From Caryophanales bacterium UBA7581 (GTDB lineage: Bacteria; Bacillota_I; Bacilli_A; RFN20; CAG-826), in assembly GCA_002477825.1 (NCBI GenBank), contig DLKT01000038.1, positions 1 through 30,938 of the forward strand: 30,938 bases of DNA, written 5' to 3'. The notes below the pieces were generated by a model, which did not search any database, had not been told where the DNA came from, and saw nothing but the letters and a program-made list of their open reading frames with translations. Of the stretch, positions 24,125 to 30,938 are shown one piece after another. Position 1 is the first letter of the stretch. Each line of letters opens with the position of its first letter. A program made the translations under genes and the position numbers.

Positions 24125-25395
24125 TGTACGAAACAATGAAAGCGGAAATCGCTATATTTGAGAAGCAAATCCAAAATCAAAAATTAAGAACAATGTTTCA
24201 TAATTGTTTTTATAACACGTTAGACACTACTGTAGAATTTGTTAACGATGATGATGTGTATCTTTTAACAGGTGATATTCCAGCCATGTGGTTAAGAGAT
24301 TCTAGTGCTTCCGTGATCCAATATATTGATTTTGCGAAAACCGATGAAGATGTCTATCGTTTAATTAAAGGTTTAATTCATCGTCAATTCTTCTATATTA
24401 GTGTGGATCCGTATACGAATGCGTTCAATAAAGAGCCTAATGGGGCAGGTCATACACAAGATGAAGGTTTAAGAACACCATATACATGGGAAAGAAAATT
24501 TGAAATTGATTCTCTTTGTTATCCTATGTGGTTAATTCATCGTCTTTATCACACAACGCATAAAAAAGAACTTTTAGATGAACGTTTTGTGAAAACTTGT
24601 AAGATTATCATGGATGTCTTTAAAAAAGAACAAAGACACCATGAATTGAGCGATTACTACCATTATCGTGAAGGAGAAAAAGAAGGATTTAATATCCCTA
24701 ATCACGGAAAAGGTGGAGAAGTTGCCTATACGGGTATGATTTGGAGTGGGTATCGTCCTAGTGATGATGCTTGTAGATATGGCTATTTCATTCCAGGTAA
24801 TATGTTTGCGGTCGTTGCTTTACGATTCATGCATGAATTACTACTAGAAATTAGCGAAAATGAATTAGCCAAAGAAGCCCAAAAAATTGAAAATGAAGTC
24901 GAGGAAGGTATTCGGAAATATGGCATTTATCATCATCCTCAATTTGGTGATATTTATGCTTATGAAACCGATGGTTTAGGTAACTATTTATTAATGGATG
25001 ATGCGAATGTACCTAACTTATTATCGATTCCTTATTTTGAATATCAAAGCGATGAAAATGAAATTTATCAAAATACGAGAAGATTTTGTTTAAGTAAAGA
25101 GAATCCTTATTATTTTGAAGGTAAAGTTTTAAAAGGTATCGGTTCTCCTCATACACCCGATGGCTATGTTTGGCATATCGGCGTTGTATTACAAGCTTTA
25201 ACATCCAGTGATGAAAAAGAAATTAAAGAGATTATTGATATGGTTCTTTCTAGTGATGCGGGTACGAATTATACCCATGAAGGAATCAATAAAGATAATC
25301 CGAATGAATTTACTAGAGCATGGTTTGCTTGGTCGAATTCCTTGTTTGCTTATTTAGTACTAAAATCAAAAAAATTGATTTGTGGAGGAAAATAA
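24124..25395 (+). CDS. GH125 exo-alpha-1,6-mannosidase
   Basis: GH125 enzymes are metal-independent inverting exo-alpha-1,6-mannosidases, known from Streptococcus and Clostridium N-glycan use. The 423 residues match the family. Signature regions: LTGDIPAMWLRDSSAS at 48-63, QDEGLRTPYTWERKFEIDSL near 112-131, and MIWSGYRPSDDACRYGYFIP at 205-224, where an aspartate (214 or 215) is the likely general acid. There is no signal peptide, so it acts in the cytoplasm on imported oligosaccharides. Its start codon shares one base with the preceding stop (TAATG), and GH76 follows after 3 nt. Removal of alpha-1,6-linked mannose is the expected step after GH38 clears branches. Confidence 0.94.
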   Translation: MYETMKAEIAIFEKQIQNQKLRTMFHNCFYNTLDTTVEFVNDDDVYLLTGDIPAMWLRDSSASVIQYIDFAKTDEDVYRLIKGLIHRQFFYISVDPYTNAFNKEPNGAGHTQDEGLRTPYTWERKFEIDSLCYPMWLIHRLYHTTHKKELLDERFVKTCKIIMDVFKKEQRHHELSDYYHYREGEKEGFNIPNHGKGGEVAYTGMIWSGYRPSDDACRYGYFIPGNMFAVVALRFMHELLLEISENELAKEAQKIENEVEEGIRKYGIYHHPQFGDIYAYETDGLGNYLLMDDANVPNLLSIPYFEYQSDENEIYQNTRRFCLSKENPYYFEGKVLKGIGSPHTPDGYVWHIGVVLQALTSSDEKEIKEIIDMVLSSDAGTNYTHEGINKDNPNEFTRAWFAWSNSLFAYLVLKSKKLICGGK

Positions 25396-25398
25396 ACG

Positions 25399-26700
25399 AT
25401 GAAAAAAAGATTATTAAAAATGTTATCGATAGGAGCGTTAATTTTTACAATGGCAAGTTGCGAAACCCATAGAGAAGTTACCATCATCGCTGGCGATATA
25501 AAAGAAAACCCTGAAGATGGTTTAACTTCAAGAGAAAGAAATAATAACCGTTCTAAAGTCATTGCCGACCAATTATGGCATGACTATTATGATGAAGAAT
25601 TAAATGGCGCTTTAAATTATTATCCATTTAAAGATGATACCGAAGAAATTGCTTCCGTTTGGCACTTTACAAGTTTGTTTTCCTTATATGTAAAGTTAGT
25701 AAAAAATAATCCGGATGATCAATTATTAAGAAGTCGCTTAGAAATGGTAATTGAAGGATTAGAATATTATCATGAAAGCCGTAATGATGATTATCGCGCC
25801 TATGCGGTAAAAAGAGGCTTTAGAATTAATGATGCCTCTTCAGGTTATATGGCCGATGTTTACGATGACAATATGTGGATTGCCCGTGAATTCTTAAATG
25901 CTTATGAAGTATTAAAAGATGAGTCCTTATTAACCAAATGTAAAGAAACCATTCGTTACTGCTTATCCGGTTGGGATAGTAGTAAAAACCCAGATACTGG
26001 TTTAGAATGGGGCGGCATTTATTGGGGCCCTGATTATACCAGTAAACACGCTTGTAGTAATGGTCCAATTATCGCTACATTAGTAAGATTATCTAAGCTT
26101 TTCCCTGAAGAACAAGTTTTTGGAAGAACTTACTTACAATGGGCCAAAGATGTTTATGATTTTTCTATTGCCACCTTCAAAATGAGCAATGATCTTTATG
26201 GTGATATGATTGGTACCGAAAAGAAAGCCGGCGTAACCCTTTCTCATGGTTCCTTAGATACAACGGCTTATACCTATAATACGGGCACTATGATTTCTGG
26301 TGGCGCGTATTTATATGAAGCAACCAAAGATGAAAAGTACTTAAATCAAGCCAAAAAGAGCATGGAATCTTCTTTAAAGGTTTTTGGTAATGATGAGTTA
26401 GTAGAAGGTTTCTATCAATTCCCAGTGGCCACAACGATTTGGTTTAATTTAACCTTATATCAAGGATATTACGATTTATTATTAGTGGATTCTTCCGCTT
26501 CAGAATATTTATCCGTTGTCCAAAAGAGTATTGACTTTGCTTACAATAACTATTTATATGAAAACACTCTACCTACTAACTGGATTAGTGGTTGGCAATA
26601 TGGATTTGATAAAGACGAGACACGTGATATAATGGATGTAGCTAGTTCAGCAGAAACCTTTGCATTATTGGTATTAAAGGATGAACTCGCCAACCAATAG
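25399..26700 (+). CDS. GH76 endo-alpha-1,6-mannanase lipoprotein
   Basis: GH76 enzymes cut the alpha-1,6-mannan backbone of fungal mannan with retention. The 433 residues carry lipobox MASC with lipidated Cys21, so this copy is on the outer face of the membrane. It has the catalytic aspartate pair in ADVYDDNMW (152-160, Asp156-Asp157), the LEWGGIYWGPDY segment with the aromatic substrate cleft, SNGPIIATLVRL, and TAYTYNTGTMISGGAYLY of the (alpha/alpha)6 barrel. It is the only exported hydrolase of the operon and so is the likely supplier of oligosaccharides to the binding protein. The ribosome site GGAGG (25384-25388) lies inside the end of the GH125 gene. It ends in TAG. A bacterial mannoglycan is an alternative substrate. 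Confidence 0.92.
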   Translation: MKKRLLKMLSIGALIFTMASCETHREVTIIAGDIKENPEDGLTSRERNNNRSKVIADQLWHDYYDEELNGALNYYPFKDDTEEIASVWHFTSLFSLYVKLVKNNPDDQLLRSRLEMVIEGLEYYHESRNDDYRAYAVKRGFRINDASSGYMADVYDDNMWIAREFLNAYEVLKDESLLTKCKETIRYCLSGWDSSKNPDTGLEWGGIYWGPDYTSKHACSNGPIIATLVRLSKLFPEEQVFGRTYLQWAKDVYDFSIATFKMSNDLYGDMIGTEKKAGVTLSHGSLDTTAYTYNTGTMISGGAYLYEATKDEKYLNQAKKSMESSLKVFGNDELVEGFYQFPVATTIWFNLTLYQGYYDLLLVDSSASEYLSVVQKSIDFAYNNYLYENTLPTNWISGWQYGFDKDETRDIMDVASSAETFALLVLKDELANQ

Positions 26701-26726
26701 AATGAAATTTTAGGAGACTTTGCTTT

Positions 26727-29684
26727 ATGAAAATGAAACCCAATTTTGTCGCAGAAAAAGATGCGATTCGTGATAGTCGTAATATTTATCACTGCATCAT
26801 GCTACCCCTTGTTTATACTAAAATTATTGATTTAGATTATGAAATATGTACTTCAAAAGAACCAATTCCTTTTGAAAAAATGAAAAAAAGACATTTTAGA
26901 AAAATAGGGAAAGACCAATCTTGGGGAAAAGAACTCTTTGATTGTGCCTGGTTTCATGTTTATAAAGATGTGAATGACCTTGCTTTTAACATTGAAACAA
27001 CTTATTTGGCTTTTGATGTGAATGGTGAAGGTTTATTAGTAGATGATCATGGTGAACCTATCAAGGGATTTACCAATGGATCTAGCGTTTTCGATCGTGA
27101 TTTAGGACAACCAGGAAAAGCCTATTATCCGATCAAAAACTTATTAAAAGACAAAAAATTAGATTTATATTTTGATTGTGGTTATAACGATCTTTTTGGT
27201 AATATCCAAGAAAATGGAAAAGTGAAAGAAATCGCTTTAGTTACCAAAGATGAAGAAATGGCCACGATCTGCTATGACTTTGATGTATTATTAACACTAC
27301 TTGAAAATATTGATCGGAAACATCCGTATTTTCAAGTTCTTTTTGATGGAGTTACCTCTGTTCGCGATTTATTCTGGTTTCAACAAGAAAATGCGAAACA
27401 AAGAGCAAAGGATATTTTAGATTATTTATTAAGCATAAAAGTACGTCATTTTGAAGCTATGCCTACTTTTTATAGCGTTGGACATGCCCACCTTGATTTA
27501 GCGTGGTTATGGCCCATTCGTGAATCGAAAAGAAAAGCGGTTCGTACCTTAGCTAATGTCTTCTATTTATTAGAAAAATATCCCGATTTCCACTTTGTGA
27601 TTTCCCAACCTCAACAAATAATTTGGATTCAAGAACATTCGAAAAAAATGTTTGAAACTTTAAAGAAATACGAAAAAGAGGGTCGTATTGAAATCGTGGG
27701 TGGCGGTTTTGTTGAATTTGACACCAATGTATCGGGCGAAGAACAATTAGCAAGACAAATGCTTTATGGTCAAAAATATTATTTAGAAAACTTTGGTCAT
27801 TATGTCAATAACCTCTGGTTACCTGATACCTTTGGTTATAACGGCAACTTACCACAAATTATTCGTCAAGGTGGTATGGATTACTTTATGACGATTAAGA
27901 TTTCGTGGAATCGTTTTAACGCTTTCCCTTATCATGATTTTATTTGGCAAGGTATTGATGGTAGTAGCGTTTTAGCCCACCTTCCACCAGAAGGTAGCTA
28001 TAATTCTGGCGCCAGTGCGAAATCCGTTTTAACGAGTTTATCTAAACTTGATAAAAAAGAAATGAAATACGATGCTTTAATGATTTATGGTATCGGTGAT
28101 GGTGGCGGCGGTCCTGGTGAAGAACACGTGGAAAATTTAGAAAGAATTTCTAACTTAATGGGTTTACCTCCTATCCGTCAAGAAAAAGTGACAACATTCT
28201 TCTCCGTGTTAGAAAAGCAAAGAGCGAGTATGCCCACCTATAAAGGTGAACTCTATTTAGAGAACCATAACGGAACGTATACTTCGCAATCCTTTAATAA
28301 AAAATACAATCGTAAGATGGAAGAAAAACTCAAACGTCTTGAGCTCTTTTTAGCCAGTAGAAAAATTACGAAATACAATCGTAAAATCGATGAACTCTAT
28401 CGTAGAACCCTTTTATTAGAATTCCATGATATTCTTCCTGGCTCTTCTATTAAGCGCGTCTATGATGAATCCAAGAAAGAATATTTAGCCATTGAAAGAG
28501 AAATTGATAAAATCTTCTTAAAAGAACTTCCTTCTTATTTATCAGAATACAAAGCGAATGCGTACGTATATAACCATTTAAATTATCCCGTTACACGTAC
28601 GTATAAATTTGAAAATGCTTATTATCGTTATTCTTTAAATCAACATGAAGTGTCGAATCTTTGTGAAGTCTATTATCAAGAAAAAGAATTACATACCAAT
28701 GAAATTGAAACGGAAAAATTTAAAATCCATTTCCATGAATTAGGTTATATAGATTCCATCATTGATAAAACGACGAATCGTGAACTTGTGTTAAATGGTG
28801 CGAATCGCTTATGGGTCTTCCAAGATCATGGTGATGCTTGGAATATCTTAGAAAATTATCGTAATCAATTACCGGTTTTAATGACTTTAAAATCGCGTAA
28901 AATGGTGCAGTATGGCAAGATTATTGAAGTGAAGTCTGTCTATACATTTAAAAATTCCATGGTAGAAGAAACCATGATTATCGATGATTCGAATCTTATT
29001 CACTTCCAACACAAAACCCACTGGAATGATGAAAAATACTTATTAGCGAGTAACTTTAATCTTGCTATTCGTAGTGAAGAAGCAACTTGCGATATTCAAT
29101 TTGGTAAGATTAAAAGAACCAGAAGAAATGAAACTCTTGTTGAAAAAGCACAATATGAAATCTGTGCCCAACAATTTGTCGATGTATCGGATGAACAAAT
29201 GGGCGTTAGCTTAATCAACAAGACGAAATGTGGCTATTACATTAAAGATCATGATCTTGAACTTCATTTATTACGTTCCACAAATCATCCTTGTGTCCAT
29301 GGAGATATTGGGGATACCGATTATGAATATGCTTTATATATCCACCAAGGAAACGATGTAGAAGCGGAAGTTGATAAAGTCGCTTATATCTTCAATAGTG
29401 ACTTTATCATGAGCCAAGATGCTTTTGCCCTTGATATTCCTTTTGAAATGGATAACGATGACCTTGAATACTCTTGTTTAAAAACAAAATATCACGGTAA
29501 AGGCCTCATTATTCGTATTTATGAAAGAGATGGAAAGAAAACAAAATTGGATTTAAGAAAGACTTCTTTACGGGGTAAAAAAGTGTCTTTAGTCAACTTT
29601 ATTGAAGAAGTGGTGGAAGAAAATGTCCAAGATCAAGTACTCAGTTTCCATCCATATGAGGTAAAAACATTATGGGTGAAATAA
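26727..29684 (+). CDS. GH38 alpha-mannosidase
   Basis: This is a zinc-dependent retaining alpha-mannosidase of 985 residues that removes alpha-1,2/1,3/1,6-linked mannose. An N-terminal ancillary beta domain (about 1-240, with WGKELFDCAWFHV) precedes the catalytic barrel. GHAHLDLAWLWP (252-263) supplies zinc ligands His255 and Asp257, WLPDTFG (364-370) holds the nucleophile Asp367, IGDGGGGPGEEH is at 456-467, and EFHDILPGSS (565-574) supplies zinc ligand His567. A helical bundle and a long beta-sandwich tail follow. There is no signal peptide, so it is cytoplasmic. AGGAG (26712-26716) serves the ATG at 26727. The gene overlaps the next by 13 nt. The exact linkage preference cannot be read from sequence. 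Confidence 0.95.
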   Translation: MKMKPNFVAEKDAIRDSRNIYHCIMLPLVYTKIIDLDYEICTSKEPIPFEKMKKRHFRKIGKDQSWGKELFDCAWFHVYKDVNDLAFNIETTYLAFDVNGEGLLVDDHGEPIKGFTNGSSVFDRDLGQPGKAYYPIKNLLKDKKLDLYFDCGYNDLFGNIQENGKVKEIALVTKDEEMATICYDFDVLLTLLENIDRKHPYFQVLFDGVTSVRDLFWFQQENAKQRAKDILDYLLSIKVRHFEAMPTFYSVGHAHLDLAWLWPIRESKRKAVRTLANVFYLLEKYPDFHFVISQPQQIIWIQEHSKKMFETLKKYEKEGRIEIVGGGFVEFDTNVSGEEQLARQMLYGQKYYLENFGHYVNNLWLPDTFGYNGNLPQIIRQGGMDYFMTIKISWNRFNAFPYHDFIWQGIDGSSVLAHLPPEGSYNSGASAKSVLTSLSKLDKKEMKYDALMIYGIGDGGGGPGEEHVENLERISNLMGLPPIRQEKVTTFFSVLEKQRASMPTYKGELYLENHNGTYTSQSFNKKYNRKMEEKLKRLELFLASRKITKYNRKIDELYRRTLLLEFHDILPGSSIKRVYDESKKEYLAIEREIDKIFLKELPSYLSEYKANAYVYNHLNYPVTRTYKFENAYYRYSLNQHEVSNLCEVYYQEKELHTNEIETEKFKIHFHELGYIDSIIDKTTNRELVLNGANRLWVFQDHGDAWNILENYRNQLPVLMTLKSRKMVQYGKIIEVKSVYTFKNSMVEETMIIDDSNLIHFQHKTHWNDEKYLLASNFNLAIRSEEATCDIQFGKIKRTRRNETLVEKAQYEICAQQFVDVSDEQMGVSLINKTKCGYYIKDHDLELHLLRSTNHPCVHGDIGDTDYEYALYIHQGNDVEAEVDKVAYIFNSDFIMSQDAFALDIPFEMDNDDLEYSCLKTKYHGKGLIIRIYERDGKKTKLDLRKTSLRGKKVSLVNFIEEVVEENVQDQVLSFHPYEVKTLWVK

Positions 29685-30556
29685 AATTTAAGAAATTTTT
29701 AAATCATATCGAAGAGGAAATGCATGTTTATAGCATTTGCCGCTATTACCAAGGAATATATGATTTCCGCGTGATTCAAAATGCGAAAAAAACCAATATT
29801 TATTCATTGTCTAAAAATGTCACTACCTTATGTATAGGTATCTTATACGATAAGGGATTATTATCTTTAGATGATGATGTCGCTGATATCTTTTTAATGG
29901 ATTATCCTTCTAGCGTTTCTTATCGTGGTGTCACGATTGAAAAAGTCATGATGCAAGTGACGGGAATTGAAAAAGGCTTTTTAGATATCGATTGTGATGA
30001 TTTTTCTTCTTATCCTAGCGATGACTATTTAGAAGTGGTTTTCAAGTTTGGAAGAAAATATCAAGATTTTTCTCATTTCGTTTATAGTGATTCTAACTAT
30101 TATTTATTAGGTCGAATTGCCGAAAAGAAAGGGAATATGCCCTTAGATAAAATGATTGAAGAATACATTCTTCGGCCTTTAGATATTGAAAATTATGATT
30201 TCCAATATTGTACAAAAGGTCACCAAATGGGCGCGACTGGCATCTTTTTAGATGCGAAAGACGTTTGTAAAATTGCTTCTATTTTCTTAAATGAGGGCAT
30301 GTATAACGGAAAAAGAATTGTTTCTAAAGAATACATCGATATGTGTATGACCGCTCGCGTAGATGTCGATGAAAAGACCGCTTATGGTTATTCCATTTGG
30401 ATTGATAAAAAAAGTGGAATCCGCTACGGCATGGGAATGTTAGGACAAATGTTTGCGTTAATCTCTAAAGAAGAAATCATATCTTTTGTTTCGTATGATT
30501 TAACGTCTAGAACGAATGTATTAAAAGAATTATTACTAGAAAAGGAAGATGATTAA
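29672..30556 (+). CDS. Serine beta-lactamase-fold hydrolase (S12-like)
   Basis: This is a 294-residue protein of the class C beta-lactamase / D-Ala-D-Ala peptidase / esterase fold. The SxxK motif is SLSK at 45-48 (nucleophile Ser45, base Lys48), followed by the typical GILYDKGLLSLDD. The second motif is YSD at 138-140 in place of the more usual YSN, within YSDSNYYLLG. The third motif region reads YGMGMLGQ rather than HxG or KTG, as in some esterase-like members. There is no signal peptide, so it acts in the cytoplasm and is unlikely to be a resistance beta-lactamase. The sequence is shorter at the N-terminus than secreted relatives. It sits between GH38 and manA, overlapping GH38 by 13 nt, so an esterase acting on acylated mannosides is a fair guess. 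Confidence 0.85.
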   Translation: MGEIKFKKFLNHIEEEMHVYSICRYYQGIYDFRVIQNAKKTNIYSLSKNVTTLCIGILYDKGLLSLDDDVADIFLMDYPSSVSYRGVTIEKVMMQVTGIEKGFLDIDCDDFSSYPSDDYLEVVFKFGRKYQDFSHFVYSDSNYYLLGRIAEKKGNMPLDKMIEEYILRPLDIENYDFQYCTKGHQMGATGIFLDAKDVCKIASIFLNEGMYNGKRIVSKEYIDMCMTARVDVDEKTAYGYSIWIDKKSGIRYGMGMLGQMFALISKEEIISFVSYDLTSRTNVLKELLLEKEDD

Positions 30557-30558
30557 TT

Positions 30559-30938
30559 ATGGCAATTTATCATTTAATTCCTGCTTTAAAAGATTATATT
30601 TGGGGCGGAACAAAATTAAAGAAGTATCGTAAAACGAATTTAGATATCATTTCGGAATCTTGGGAACTATCTTTTCATGAAGATGGTTTAACTATGATTC
30701 AAAAAGATGGAAAACTCGTTTCTTTAAAAGAGGTTGTTACGGAAGAGGATTTAGGAGAGAATGTTAAGAAATTTCCTTTCTTTCCTGTGTTAATTAAATT
30801 AATCGATGCGAAGGATAACTTATCGGTTCAAGTGCATCCAAGCGATGCCTACGCTTTGAAGAATGAAAATAGCTATGGCAAAACCGAAATGTGGTATGTT
30901 TTAGATGCCGAAGAAGGTTCCGGTCTCTATGTCGGCTT
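30559..30938 (+). CDS. manA: Mannose-6-phosphate isomerase, type I (5' part)
   Basis: The first 126 codons are visible and the rest is cut by the window edge. The product converts mannose-6-phosphate to fructose-6-phosphate. The reading begins MAIYHLIPALKDYIWGGTKL and contains ESWELSFH, then LSVQVHPSDAYAL with the zinc-binding Gln and His, and GKTEMWYVLDAEEG with the glutamate ligand. This is the Firmicute-style short ManA (about 315 residues expected). It starts 2 nt after the preceding stop with no strong ribosome site, so it is probably coupled. It links the mannosidases to glycolysis and to the fructose-6-phosphate used by GlmS. Confidence 0.95.
   Translation, partial: MAIYHLIPALKDYIWGGTKLKKYRKTNLDIISESWELSFHEDGLTMIQKDGKLVSLKEVVTEEDLGENVKKFPFFPVLIKLIDAKDNLSVQVHPSDAYALKNENSYGKTEMWYVLDAEEGSGLYVG

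Noticed and set aside
1..30938. Insertion sequences, phage genes, tRNA or rRNA genes, CRISPR arrays
   Set aside because: I saw no transposase, integrase or phage protein, no cloverleaf-like or rRNA sequence, and no repeat-spacer array. Short intergenic gaps are accounted for by promoters, dyads and terminators.

Overview
The window is A+T-rich and densely coded. The GlmS, GlmM, Tsa and AsnS proteins, the Gram-positive style lipoproteins, and the TTGACA/TATAAT promoters with strong GGAGG ribosome sites all point to a low-GC member of the Bacillota. It is probably an uncultured gut-type lineage near Erysipelotrichia or other Bacilli adjacent to Mollicutes. None of the 22 complete genes ends in TGA (20 TAA, 2 TAG), yet tryptophan is read from TGG, so the standard code appears to hold. 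I cannot name a species.

Layout. 1-3242 (minus strand): glmM-glmS, making glucosamine-1-phosphate precursors for the wall. 3645-4748: a CE2-like SGNH esterase lipoprotein. 4879-7963: a housekeeping operon of a DUF402 nucleotide phosphatase-like gene, tsaE, tsaB, rimI and tsaD (tRNA t6A synthesis). 8054-10718: asnS plus a membrane-anchored protein of unknown function. 10924-16347: two large paralogous surface proteins built from repeated beta-sandwich-like modules, one held by a C-terminal membrane helix and one a lipoprotein. 16581-17681: a GntR-HTH/LacI-sensor regulator. 17723-19033 (minus strand): an MsmX-type ABC ATPase with an unusual helical insertion. 19276 to the window end: one unbroken co-directional operon of sugar-binding lipoprotein, two permeases, an LGFP-repeat-like surface protein, GH125, GH76, GH38, a beta-lactamase-fold protein and manA (cut by the window edge).

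The 10.9-30.9 kb part reads as an alpha-mannan or high-mannose N-glycan utilisation locus in a Gram-positive. The inferred route is that surface proteins bind or present the glycan and the lipoprotein GH76 cuts the alpha-1,6-mannan backbone. The binding protein, two permeases and the separately transcribed ATPase would import oligosaccharides. Cytoplasmic GH38 and GH125 would release mannose, and ManA would pass mannose-6-phosphate to fructose-6-phosphate. Fructose-6-phosphate is also the GlmS substrate. No mannose kinase or PTS is visible here.

The strongest candidates for something undescribed are the repeated 'NEG' module family shared by the two big surface proteins, the duplicated LGFP-like protein inside the transporter/hydrolase operon, and a set of promoter dyads around the regulator. 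One of these, a TCATAAAATGA core, is shared by the first surface-protein promoter and the ATPase promoter.
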